Assembly: GCA_905147135.1 (NCBI GenBank)
Contig: LR990060.1
Location: 12,788,001-12,852,000, forward strand
DNA length: 64,000 nucleotides
Direction of reading: 5' to 3'
Source of the DNA: Blastobasis lacticolella
Taxonomy: Eukaryota > Arthropoda > Insecta > Lepidoptera > Blastobasidae
Below are positions 1 to 10,047 of the stretch, one piece after another; the stretch's first letter is position 1; each line of letters starts with the position of its first letter. The translations under genes were made by a program, and so were the position numbers. The notes under the pieces are model-generated. The model saw only the letters and a list, made by a program, of their open reading frames with translations. It was not told the DNA's origin and did no database searches.

Positions 1-196
1 GAATCCGTGTCGATCGCTTCGAAAACTGTTATTCAGAATCCCGATAGATTCCACGGAAACTCTACTCTCTATAACATATGAAAATTTCATCAAAATTAAC
101 TGACACCACATTTTCCTAAGAACTTTTGCGGGGTCCTTTGTCGATTCCGTATCCGAATCCGATTTCCGAGCCATTGTGAATACGGCTACAGGTCTT
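1..196 (-). mobile_element. M1 MITE, cut by window edge
   Basis: Matches the copies at 39715-39974 and 60003-60237 almost base for base, e.g. AACTGTTATTCAGAATCCCG and the end CCATTGTGAATACGGCTAC. The left part lies outside the window. Confidence 0.8.
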
Positions 197-599
197 CGGC
201 ATCCTTGCGTCATCCTTATCGGCAATGGCAAACTTCAGCTTCTTACTATTATGCAGAAATGCGAACGAATATTTGTAAGGATGAATTTGGATGGATATTT
301 CTTAACGCAAAAATTACAGTTCGGATTTTGATGATATTTTGCAGTGTTCTATAATCCGGCTAACGAAACGAGATAAGAACGAAATAAAGATTACTTTAAA
401 TTCCCCCCCAAACATGGCCAAGAAGAAAAAATAAACAATTTCGGGAATGTACATATGCATTTCACACAAAACTTGTACACACAGACTGTCACATAATTTT
501 GCTATTTATACTATGTATTTGAGGTCTGACTGATGTAGGTAAAGCACACTTTCCAGCTGTTAATATCAAAAGGTACTGATGTACAAGAGTAACATCATC

Positions 600-1560
600 T
601 TAGCTTAGATTATCCCGGTTGACTGGTAGATAAGGCTATTTTAGCTTTAAGTCCGCGACTGTACTTTTGTACATAAAGCTTTAATAAATATATAAATAAA
701 TAAACATCACAAGGTACTGTAGTATAGGTGGTGTAGGCAGATTCTATGGACCGCCACTTTGCTCTGTCCTGACACATCTCCCTGGCCTCGCATATATTTA
801 CAATTATTTTCATACATCTCCTTTTAGTCCTTATCTGTAACTGTTTAAGTAAAAATAATAAAATAATCATCTAGGCGTTAATGTTGCGGTTGTGCTCTCG
901 CGCACGAGGGCCCGGGGTCCGCCTTGACCATGATCCAGGATTCGGCAGGTCAGGTAATTACAGTGGAGCGACTGCCATCTGACCTCCATGACCCTGCTAC
1001 CAGGGGAACCTGACCAGATTGGATCATGGTTACACATCCAGTCGCCTGAATGTGCAGGTTTCATCACGACGTTTTCCCTCACCGTAAGAGCATCGGTTAG
1101 TATTCAACTAATGTACATTACTCTGAAAACAGTCATTGGTACATGGCCGGAGCGGGCTTCGAACCCGGGACCTCTGGCTTACGAGTCGTATACTCTAACC
1201 GCTCGGCCACTGACGCTCCCACTGTAACTGATTAAGTATCTGATTAAAATCCTATTAATTATTATTCTTTACACATGAATGATTATTATGGCCCCCATAA
1301 ATTTAACAGTTAACGATACAAACTACTCACGTCACACCTCTATTAAAGTTTTATATTGTAATAAAACATGTATCAAAGTGCATACATTACGAAGTTGTAT
1401 AACCATGACAGCGGTACCTAGTTCTACTTCCTGTATAATTAAGAACATACCTACCTTTCTCAGGCTTAGATTATCCCGGTTGACTGGTAGATAAGGCTAT
1501 TTTAGCTTTAAGTCTGCCACTGTACTTTTGTGCATAAAGCTTTAATAAATAAATAAAATA
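600..1560 (+). repeat. Two copies of an AATAAA-tailed repeat end
   Basis: The text GCTTAGATTATCCCGGTTGA...CTGTACTTTTGTNCATAAAGC with a poly-A/AATAAATA tail occurs at 600-703 and 1463-1560; an R1 repeat lies between them. Probably 3' ends of the same 5'-truncated LINE. A diverged relative is at 63095-63165. Confidence 0.55.
873..1218 (-). repeat. R1 SINE-like repeat
   Basis: On the minus strand it starts with a tRNA-like head (GTGGCCGAGCGGTTAGAG box A, GGGTTCGAAGCCC box B), then a long body ending in ACAACCGCAACATTAACGCC. Nearly full length. The same family recurs many times in this window. Confidence 0.8.
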
Positions 1561-3323
1561 AATTAACAAATGAAAATATTTTTTTCATAGCAAGCTTCCA
1601 TTGCACAGCTTTTGTTTAAATATCATCTAGGGGTCTAGTACCTACTCATCAAGAAAATTCCAAAGATCCCAAATACGATGAGATTATCTCGTTGCGTTCA
1701 GTAGTATGTTATGGCCACCTTTAGACTCCATCATCATTCACTCCAGTACCATATTAATGTACTGTCAATAAATTTACATTAGTTTACTAAATTTGAGCTC
1801 AATCAACAACAGCGAGAAGTGGGTCAAATCAGGCTTGCAAGACAACCCCAACATTTTGCAAACATTGCAATTATAAGTTACCAACAGGTGAGATGGTGGT
1901 CAAATATTATACAAAGGCCATGTATATTATATTTAAAAAAAAAAACAAGAAAAAGTTTGTCAAAATTACACTAGTCCACAGGTATCATACCGACACAAAC
2001 GTCAACAGCCCATAACAGTCCACTGCTGGACTTGAAATATGTGAGACCCTATAGAATGACCCTGTATTAACCTTTTGTATATGCAAGAAAATGAATTGAT
2101 GTTAGTTTCTTTTTAATTATAAATGAATTCAATTGAATTGAGTCTCCGCCACACTAATAGAGGGTTTGTTTGTTATAATCTCCATCCTTGGCAGGTGGGT
2201 TGAATGAAGAAAGAATTCTTCTGGTCTTCATGTTGGTCCTAACTGGTCAAAGGGATTAGTGTTATTCTACTCTACCTGGAGCCTTATTTTAACTGCTTAC
2301 CTTACGTTGAATGGTTTTCAATTTTGATTTTGGACATGAATATTTCATTATTTTTATGATTAAATAACGGTGACACCGAAAGTGAATGTTTAAAACCACT
2401 TGAACCACAGACTCAAGGCAAGTAGTTAAAAAATAGAACCCCAGACCTAATCATACACTATTGATAAATTCTTCAATTCAGATTGTTATTGATCAGAGAA
2501 AATAAGGGCACAGGAAATTAATCAGTTGTTATCATAACTTCTTGCTTGCAAAATTAGAATAATAATAATAGGAATCATTCAGATAGTTCAGAGGCCGATA
2601 TATTTAAATGCCAAATAATAACAATAATTTCTGAATACGCAAACAGAACTAATCCACAGGTATGACAAATGTTTTGGAATGAAAGAATAGTAAAATATAA
2701 ACATACTATAAAAAGAAAGAATTTAATTTAAATTCAAAATCTATGATTCCAGTATGTGGTTAAGTTAGTGGGACTGTTAGTTTATTAATTAGTTTTCATG
2801 GTCCTTGTACACTTTCAAAAACAAATCAATGAACATTGTTTACATTCTGTTGGGGTGTAAATTGTAGATACAAGTTACCTATTAAGAACTTTTTAGATAT
2901 TGGTTGTTTTGGATGCTGAGATTTTGGTGGTTTTTCCTTCTTTTTGTGTGGATTAGTTGTACAAGGTAAAAAATGTATACATGCTAGTGTGCACTATATG
3001 TTTGGTCAAAATTCTTTATTTTCTTTCTATACCAAGATTGTTTGGAAGAGATCACATTAGTAAATGTTCGTTTATTTATTAGTTTCCATGGTTCACGAAG
3101 GTGAAATCAATGGGCGGACCATGGGCAAGACTTGTTTTGCAAATAATTTAGTCAATAATTAGTAATATTTTACATCATTCATCACCACCTACATTTTGCA
3201 CTTAAAATAGATTATAAGATACGGTATTTTAAGGAATGATGTAATCTGTTTTTTATTGTACAATTCACAGGAAATATATACTTCCTACAGTATAAACTTT
3301 ACTGTGGTAGTGGACATTTATAG
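1219..3323. other. Gene-free AT-rich stretch left of the HERPUD-like exon
   Basis: Contains the second copy of an AATAAA-tailed repeat (1463-1560), a Jockey-like scrap (about 1878-1920, ACCAACAGGTGAGATGG) and decayed R4-like text (about 2000-2040, 2165-2200). The rest is unique-looking AT-rich sequence. It should hold intron 1 of the HERPUD-like gene; I did not find another exon. Confidence 0.5.
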
Positions 3324-3563
3324 TTATCTAAAAGGTCTGTAATTGTATCTAAGTGTTATTATATGTGCTAATAAATATATAAGCAGCAATAATGACTGTA
3401 AAATCGGTTCTACTAAACACGCAACAGTTCCAATATATGATGCAAAATGAGTAGGTATACTGTAGAACAGTTTCCTTATCACAAAATCCCTTGTTAATTT
3501 TGTAGACCTAGTTAAGTTGATAAGAAAAACAAACAGTGAGAGAGTAGGTACGTAGGTACTTAC

Positions 3564-3713
3564 GGGTTTACTGGGATATACGTCGGAGAGATGCACTTTT
3601 AATTGCTTTACAGTCCAGGATGAGAGGCATTCTATGTTCTGGTCTTCGATCTGTTGATTTGGAGCCTTCACAATCAACTTTACGTTATCTGGTATCATGT
3701 GTTCTGGCATCAT
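3564..3713 (-). CDS. HERPUD: HERPUD-like protein, first coding exon (ubiquitin-like domain), partial
   Basis: Fifty codons from an ATG at 3713 to a clean GTAAGT donor (intron begins at 3563). The peptide begins MMPEHMIPDNVKLIVKAPNQ and continues through a tryptophan-centred segment (SSWTVKQLKVHLSDVYPSKP). This matches the N-terminal half of the ubiquitin-like domain of HERPUD1/2, where the VKxPNQ, W(S/T)VxxLKxHLSxVYPxxP pattern is characteristic. Known role of the family: ER-membrane protein with a cytosolic ubiquitin-like domain, induced by the unfolded protein response and acting in ER-associated degradation with the HRD1 ligase. Only this exon was recognised; I saw no second exon with the expected (I/L)YSGKLL-type motif between 1 and 3563, so the rest probably lies left of the window. 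Without splicing the frame runs on to 3324 as intron translation. The identification is by residue pattern only. Confidence 0.83.
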
Positions 3714-4360
3714 CTTGTATAATATTCACTACACCTCTAACACAAAAATAAATCTTTAGCTTTCGAGCTATTCGAACAGAATATTGTACTTGTTTCACAG
3801 AAATATTGCTATCGTCTAAAGCGAATTATTTTACGAAAGTCTGCACAGTCCAATTCTATTGTTCGGGTGAGATTAATGAAAAAAGTTATTGGTTTTTACG
3901 TAAATAAATAGGTACTCCATAAAAATGCACGGCCGAGGCCCCTCGCTCCCCTCGCACATGACAGCCGAATTATTCGTCGAATTTTCATTGGTCCAGCGCT
4001 GACTTTACAAAGCAAATGTTTTGTTTCTGATGCCTCCTGTTGTCGTTTATGATTGGTCAATTTGAAGCTCAGCAGAGATCAACGCCCAAAACCTCCAAAA
4101 TCATCCAATAACTGTCAAGGCAAATTTATTTATTGTTTTCATTTATTGTAATTTATTTTGGACGATTGAAACAAGTTGTTATAATCAAGATACCCAAGCC
4201 AGCAGCATAAAAAAAATATTGTCAACCGTCTCAGAATAGGGATGATTGCAATACAACTTTTTAATCAATAATAATACCAATCAATTCTGCATTCGAATAT
4301 TTTTAAAGTTTATTATTCTTTGCACTGTAGCCATATGTAGTGTATATGCCTATGGGTAGA
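3714..4360. promoter_or_regulatory. Candidate promoter region upstream of the HERPUD-like gene
   Basis: This gene-free stretch lies immediately upstream of the HERPUD-like start codon. It includes a less AT-rich block at about 3930-4130 that contains three CCAAT-box cores (ATTGG near 3990 and 4052, CCAAT near 4105). CCAAT boxes fit a stress-inducible promoter, but a full ER-stress element (CCAAT-N9-CCACG) was not found on inspection. No transposon fragment is obvious here. The promoter role is inference from position. Confidence 0.3.
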
Positions 4361-4382
4361 TTATACGCAGAAATCGTACAAT

Positions 4383-4637
4383 GCCCTTCGCGTCCAGTTC
4401 AATAACGCGTTCAGAGCGGTGGTGGGTCTGCCCTGATCCTGTAGCGCCTCTGGTATGTTCGCGGAAACGCGCACCGATTGCTTCTTTGCCACAACGCGCA
4501 AACGGTGCGCGTCTCTGGTGCACAGGGTGTGGGCCAGCTCCAACACCGTCCTGGCGATGATTGCCGGCAGGCTACACTGCCCGTATATAAGGCACTGCTG
4601 TAATTTGCACGTCACAGCAGTGAAGATTTTACTTTAA
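4383..4637 (+). pseudogene. Non-LTR retrotransposon RT C-terminal fragment
   Basis: Translation gives ALRVQFNNAFRAVVGLP, an in-frame TGA, then SCSASGMFAETRTDCFFATT and a cysteine/histidine-containing end (CPYIRHCCNLHV). This is the arrangement of the region after the reverse-transcriptase domain in insect non-LTR elements. The frame ends at TAA 4635-4637 and is followed by a short 3' UTR, AATAAA and an ATT-repeat tail near 4706-4722, as expected for a 5'-truncated LINE insertion. It lies between the HERPUD-like and MED20 genes. Clade (CR1-like?) is uncertain. Confidence 0.65.
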
Positions 4638-5701
4638 TACTAACATTAGATTAAGTTATTGTATCTACCTACTAACAAATTGTATAAGTCTTCAGATACT
4701 TGAAATAAATGATTATTATTATTGTTTATTAAGGGGCTGATACACGGTTGCAAACCTAGGTTGTCATCAACCTGATTCAAGTAACCGATCAACGACCATG
4801 TAGACATTAGTTTGCAACAAATTATTGCTGTGCGCCTGCTTCTAATATTGAGTCTTTCCACTGGTTTTCATTGCTATAGGCTACCGTTTACATGTTATAA
4901 GTAAAAAAGTGCAGTATCTTCATTTAATTAATAAATTCTTATATGTTGGTGTGACTCATTGCAACTATGTTCCGTACCTTCGCACGGTTGAACCTTCCTG
5001 CTACTACCTACAGCACAGCTACGTATAATTACCTTTGTATGGCTACCCACAGCATGATGGGTTTGAGCGTAGTTCTCAATAATAACGAAATATCGAAACA
5101 TACTTGCCTGTAACAGTACAAATGACGATTTATGTATAGGTAAGTATTACAAGAGTTCCAGTATATCATATTGGAGCCAATAACTTTATATCACAGCACA
5201 CAGTTTCACAGAAGCAGACGTGTCACGTGTGCCATAATATCGTAAAAGAAGACGACATAAACTGAACAGGGAAAGACACATTACGATAATTATGTAACAT
5301 CGAATCAACTCCTAATCAAGAGCCCAACTCTATTTGTCAATCAAATTAATTGCTTTCGTGGTCCATGTTTGCTAAAATTTGTATATCTTTGGCCGAACGT
5401 TCGGCAAAAGAAAAAAAATTCATATTTATTGTGTATTTATTTTGTTGCGCTACGAAGGAGGGTGTAATTTAATGTTGTATTGTTTTTTTACTTTTCTAGC
5501 AAATAGTTAGAATCAAAGACTCGAAAACCTACAATTAATAAATATTCACACCACAAATAAACTTATTTTACGGGAGCTACCAAATACTGTAATATTTGTC
5601 AATTATCATATATAATAACCTACAAAATGTTAAATATCTTTGAATAAGTTTCATTATTATTGTTTCAACTTAACACAAAACGTTACATAAACTCCATAAA
5701 T

Positions 5702-5715
5702 ATGGGAGTTACAGT
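5702..5715 (+). CDS. MED20: MED20 coding exon 1 (14-nt micro-exon)
   Basis: ATGGGAGTTACAGT followed by a GTAAGT donor. It encodes MGVT plus two bases of the next valine codon. It is too short to be detected as an ORF but is required to give the conserved MGVT start. Confidence 0.9.
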
Positions 5716-7591
5716 GTAAGTATTCTAATTTCAGTAAAAATAAGTGTTTGTAAATCTAGTTTTACACACCAGTAATTTGTTTTTACTTTACCTTAGATTA
5801 CAGCCATATCCCGTACCGGAGAATAAAACTGGCACGTATGTCATAGAACTGCTTACGAAACGACTACTAGCGCTTGGAGCCTCACAACAAGGACAGTTCT
5901 TAGTAGACTGTGAGAGCTATCTTTCACCGCCACAAATGGGTATGTAAACTGGATGTCTCTTTAAATTGATCTAGATGTACTATTAATAATCCTTTACAGT
6001 TGGCTATTACATATGGGGGTCCACCCAAAACTTCTTAAGAAGACCTTAGAAGTGGTACATAACATTAAATTGGTGGTATATAACATTAAATTGGTATGTA
6101 TATTCTCTCACCTTGGCTAGTAATTTTCGCTAAGACCACTCATAGTTTTTATAAGTTTACAATAATTAGACAACTAGAGAAAATGAATATCACCAATGTT
6201 CTGAATTGTTCAATATCCACTATATTCTTCTATACACACAGAAAACACCATATAATTTAATAAATCTCAATCAAAATTTCCTGCCTAATAATCCATTTAC
6301 CAGGCTTTATATTATTTTATTTCTAAAGCAAAATTCAATAAGTCTTTTTTCACATGCCATATTTTTTATTTAGCTATTCCCAACACTTTCGGGTTCCAGT
6401 GTTTTTGCTTGTGTAAATTTTATATTATACTAGTGGACCCGGCGCGACTTCGTTCGCGTACACCTACTTTACTCCTACCTACCCTCTTTCTACTTGCTTA
6501 TAAACCTTCCTCTTGAATCACTCTATCTGCTGTTGAAACCTGCATCAAAATCCGTTGCGTAGTTTCAAAGATTTAAGCATACAAAGGGACATAGGGACAG
6601 AGAAAGCGACTTTGTTTTATACTATGTAGTGATGTACCTACTTACACTTATATTTACAGGTACAACAAAAACAGTACACATACTCCACAATTCCGAGCAA
6701 CCGGCTTCAGTATTCTCTATATTAGAAAGTGGCACAAAAAACATTCATGTAATTGCCGACGGGCTGTTTGACCTGCTAATGATGAAGCTCTCGCAGCACT
6801 ATACGTCAAAGAAACAAACTAAGATTGAGAGCAAAGGGCCTAGATTTGAGCTCGGAGATTTCTGTGTTAAACTTGGATCGGTCACAATGAATCAAAACTT
6901 CAAAGGCATTTTGGTTGAGGTAAGAAGTTTCCTTTGTTTTTTGTATTAGATCTTTCCTTCAATAGATTTACATCTAAAATACCCAAAGATAAAATTAAAA
7001 GTACTTTTAAATACTATCTGGTCCGCCGCTACTTCTTTTAAGTGTTGTCCTACCCTATCAACCTTCGTTTTATTATAGTTTGCAATAAATAGAGTGATCC
7101 AAGAGGAATGTTGATAAGCAAGAAAAATAGGTTAGGTAGGTGTAAAGAATGTGTACGTGAATGAAGTTGCGCCGGATTCACTAGGAAATAATAGACACAA
7201 AAAAATTAGATATGAAAAATTTCAATGTGGATGGACGAGGTTATAAGATATAAGATAAGCAATTTCAAATGTTGCTGATATTCAGGCAAAAACAGCTTGC
7301 AGCCAGAACCCCGACTCTCACTTGTATAGATTGGATTATACCATTGATCACACAATAAATATTTCTTTTAATAATTTTCAGGTGGAATATCGTCCCTGTG
7401 TAATGGCCAACGCAGTATGGGGTCTCCTCCGGGAGTTCCTCCAAGGTCTGCTTGGAGCAGGAGTGCCCGTTACGCCTCCACAACACCTTGTCAGCAGAAT
7501 GAATGAAATATATGCACCAATAGACACAATATACCAGTATTTGGAACACTTTAGTGCGTACAGAAAAGTTACGGGATTAAGGAACCAATAG
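5702..7591 (+). CDS. MED20: Mediator complex subunit 20 (MED20), complete, four coding exons
   Basis: Coding exons are 5702-5715, 5797-5939, 6660-6919 and 7382-7591 (627 nt, 208 aa plus stop; animal MED20 is about 210 aa). All introns are GT-AG and phases join cleanly: exon 1 is only 14 nt (ATG GGA GTT ACA GT), giving MGVTVLQPYPVPENK, the conserved MED20 N-terminus. Later hallmarks are GQFLVDCESYL, VHILHNSEQPASVFSILE, FDLLMMKL, IESKGPRFELGDFCVKLGSVTM, VEYRPCV and WGLLREFLQGLLG. MED20 sits in the Mediator head module with MED18, transmitting activator signals to RNA polymerase II in the nucleus. Intron 2 carries a Helitron and intron 3 a decayed relative. A poly(A) signal AATAAA lies at 7774-7779. 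Nothing looks broken, so the gene is probably functional. Confidence 0.95.
5797..5939 (+). CDS. MED20: MED20 coding exon 2
   Basis: Follows a CCTTAG acceptor and ends before GTATGT. It encodes LQPYPVPENKTGTYVIELLT through YLSPPQM and ends in codon phase 1. Confidence 0.93.
6430..6632 (-). mobile_element. Short non-autonomous Helitron in MED20 intron 2
   Basis: On the minus strand it begins TCACTACATAGTATAAAAC and ends ACGAAGTCGCGCC...GGGTCCACTAG. The 5' TC, 3' CTAG and a GC-rich 3' hairpin (CGCGAACGAAGTCGCG) are Helitron hallmarks. The flanking bases are A on the 5' side and T on the 3' side, the usual A|T target with no duplication. Length 203 bp. Confidence 0.75.
6660..6919 (+). CDS. MED20: MED20 coding exon 3
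   Basis: Follows TTTACAG and ends before GTAAGA. It encodes the central beta-barrel part, from GTTKTVHILHNSEQ to FKGILVE, and ends on a full codon. Confidence 0.94.
7085..7184 (+). mobile_element. Decayed Helitron 3' half in MED20 intron 3
   Basis: Shares the 3' half of the intron-2 Helitron in the opposite orientation (AGAGTGATCCAAGAGGAA..., ending GGATTCACTAG) with many substitutions. The 5' TC end is absent. Confidence 0.6.
7382..7591 (+). CDS. MED20: MED20 coding exon 4
   Basis: Follows ATTTTCAG. It encodes VEYRPCVMANAVWGLLREFL through the C-terminus VTGLRNQ and a TAG stop. Confidence 0.94.
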   Translation: MEYRPCVMANAVWGLLREFLQGLLGAGVPVTPPQHLVSRMNEIYAPIDTIYQYLEHFSAYRKVTGLRNQ

Positions 7592-8890
7592 TGTTTAGTG
7601 TTTGAGAAAATTTGAGACTTGTGGAACAGGATCGTGTGTTGCAAATGTGACATTACACAAATTATTCTTAAGACTAATGTAATTAAAGAACAGAATGATT
7701 AAATTAAGAAGAAAAAGGCTATTTAATTTACTTTCATTTAATTTTGTACAGAAAACATCACTTATATAAAAGTAATAAAATATTATAATACTAGTAGATA
7801 CAATTAACTTAACAATAACAGGATACAAACTGAATATATCACAGTAATATTATAACACAGTAAGTTTATTAAATTCATTTTGTGACCTTTAAAAAGTTAA
7901 AATATGTATTTAATTGATAAAATCTGTTAAACCTTAAAAATAATCTCATACAAAATCACATGCTTGCAGCAATAAAAAACAATAATAATGATCTATAAGT
8001 ATTCCGGAATTAGTATACTGGAATGGGTATCTTGGACTTGCCGTTGATGGCCCCATTATGCTCTCGCGCGCAAGGGCTGACCTCTAAAATTGTTACAAAC
8101 TTAATAAAGTTTAATAGTAAATTCGTAATAATGGTTCTTAAACAATAATAATAACAAGTATTTAAATACGTAACTTTTCACTAGGTTTCACATTTCGAGT
8201 GGTGCGGGGCTAATAATAATAATCTTTATTCAATAAAAACTGATTACATAATTTACAAGTAGATACTGAAGCCTGTGGTAGTTAAACTGTGTTACAGGCC
8301 TCAGTTCTTCCCAAATTCTGTAGATGAATTGGTAGGTATATAGTACTCAACCGTTGGTAAACTTATAATACAGATTTAATGACAAATAAGTATAAATACA
8401 GTAACCATACTATAGAGGTATTCTAAAGATAAAGTATCACACAAATTAAATTTGTAATAATTCGACTACTTAACAAGGTTTTACTATACACACTTATAAC
8501 GTTAACATCATTATCGAGAGGTAGGGCATAGCGCGAAACCCCTACGAATTGGAGCAGCCTGACTGGAAACGTACCTCCGCCTTACAGAATACCGACCAAA
8601 CAAAAAGACATCATAGTGTTCCTGCCGATGAACAAGATCTGTGCTCAATGGCAAAATGTAGCTACAGCATTTGTCTATTAGTTGCAAAAGCAATGTGTCC
8701 AAGACGAGCATGCTTCATCTTCGGCCGCATCGTCAGTTACCAACAGGTGAGATGGCGGTCAAATGCCTGTCTTGTCATACATAAAAAAAAGATCCTGGGG
8801 TTTTGAGATGAAAGGATGAGCAATACATAACTGATACCCCTGGCGCTGTTGTGTCCAATGACTGCTTTCCATCAGGTGCCCAGCTTGTCT
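7592..8890. other. MED20 3' UTR and repeat scraps
   Basis: MED20 3' UTR to about 7800; R1 3' fragment near 8035-8090; a LINE 3' end near 8210-8310 (ATAATCTTTATTCAATAAAA); LINE scraps at 8500-8790. No gene seen. Confidence 0.5.
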
Positions 8891-8898
8891 CTCTACTG

Positions 8899-9806
8899 CA
8901 GTGGCGTGCCTAGGGGTTCAGAGTAAGGCAAGCCGAGAGATGAAGTTTGTGTAGTTTTTACGGTTATTAAAAATAAATCCACCCCCTTGCCACATTACTG
9001 ATCAATCCTCACTTATCATTCTTCAGTTTTATACCAGCAATATAACTTGTGAGAGAGACAACCAACAATTCAAGGAGTTTGGTACACCGATCTATGAAAT
9101 TGTCTTCTGAGAAATAGGTATAATATGTATTCCACATATAAGGAAATAATTTGTTATTTTCTGAGAAATTATTAAAAACTATACCTTTTCCATGCAAATT
9201 AAAACTTGTGCACATTTTAAACCATCACAAGGGACTCTACTTCGTCTATTGTTGATCAATCTAATTAAATCACTTTTACTACAAAACACAACACAAACAC
9301 AACAAAAAACTAATTACTTATCCTCCGCCCAAACGGCTCAAACAAAACAATAGTGAAGTTGGTACGTATTACAGCATTCAACAAACGTACCTACTGCGCA
9401 TGCGCGAAGTTGCCATTTCAAAGATCCGTGTACAACTTCATACGCATGCAGGGCTTAAAGTCTCGTACAATTTACCATATAAACAAACGTATAGTTATAT
9501 CTCATTATAGGACAGTTTTCATATGTAAGAAAGAGACATACTGGCCGGAATCAAAGCCCGCTTACAAGCCAGCGCGTGCGAGCGAGATGACTGACCGAGT
9601 CTCAATTTCCTCAACTTGCGTGTGCGTTCGGATCGTGTTTCGTAACCTAGGCGCACGATGGCGCTGCTGTGCGGCGCGGCAGTTTGAAAAGCATTAGGAG
9701 CGCGAACTTTAAATAGTTCGCGCTCGCATTATCTTTGATTTTTTATCGATAATTATTTTTATAAGGCAAGCCCGGCTTTTGGGCTTGTATGACAGTAACG
9801 CCACTG
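8899..9806. mobile_element. hAT-family non-autonomous transposon (908 bp)
   Basis: Ends are CAGTGGCGTGCC and, inverted, CAGTGGCGTTAC. Perfect 8-bp target duplications CTCTACTG lie at 8891-8898 and 9807-9814. An 8-bp duplication with CAGTGGCGT-type termini is diagnostic of hAT elements. Inside are AT-rich sequence, a GC-rich block (about 9540-9680) and a perfect subterminal hairpin near 9691-9726 (arms GAGCGCGAACT). No transposase domain is recognisable in the short reading frames, so it depends on a transposase elsewhere. It sits about 116 bp beyond the stop codon of the proximal EcKL gene. Confidence 0.9.
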
Positions 9807-9930
9807 CTCTACTGATTGGTATAAAAAAAGGGGTTCCATAGACCTCGGAGATTCGTACGAATACGCAACCAAGTGAGAGTTGACAACCGTTAGTTCGAGA
9901 GTATCCCCCTGGTTAGTAAGAAATAAACGA

Positions 9931-10047
9931 TTACACGTAACCATGTTCAAATGCGTGGATAAAGTTGCCAGCCTCGCGCAGCCTGCCTTCCTTCGTCTTG
10001 ATGTATGGCAGATGCAATATGTCATCGATATTTTTCTTCTCGCCACT
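9931..10047 (-). CDS. Proximal EcKL, last coding exon (short)
   Basis: Follows the acceptor ATTCCATTCCAG and encodes 38 residues starting SGEKKNIDDILHLPYIKTKE and ending FIHAFEHGYV, then TAA. The distal gene has an equally long exon with 23 of 38 identical residues, including GRLREAGN. The basic, helical end finishing in HG(Y/F)(V/I) is typical of EcKL C-termini. A different reading frame on the same strand spans this region and hides the exon. Confidence 0.9.
   Translation of the reverse strand, partial: SGEKKNIDDILHLPYIKTKEGRLREAGNFIHAFEHGYV

Noticed and set aside
9353..9697. 114-codon ORF as a gene
   Set aside because: It lies wholly inside a hAT element bounded by 8-bp duplications and shows no transposase or other domain.
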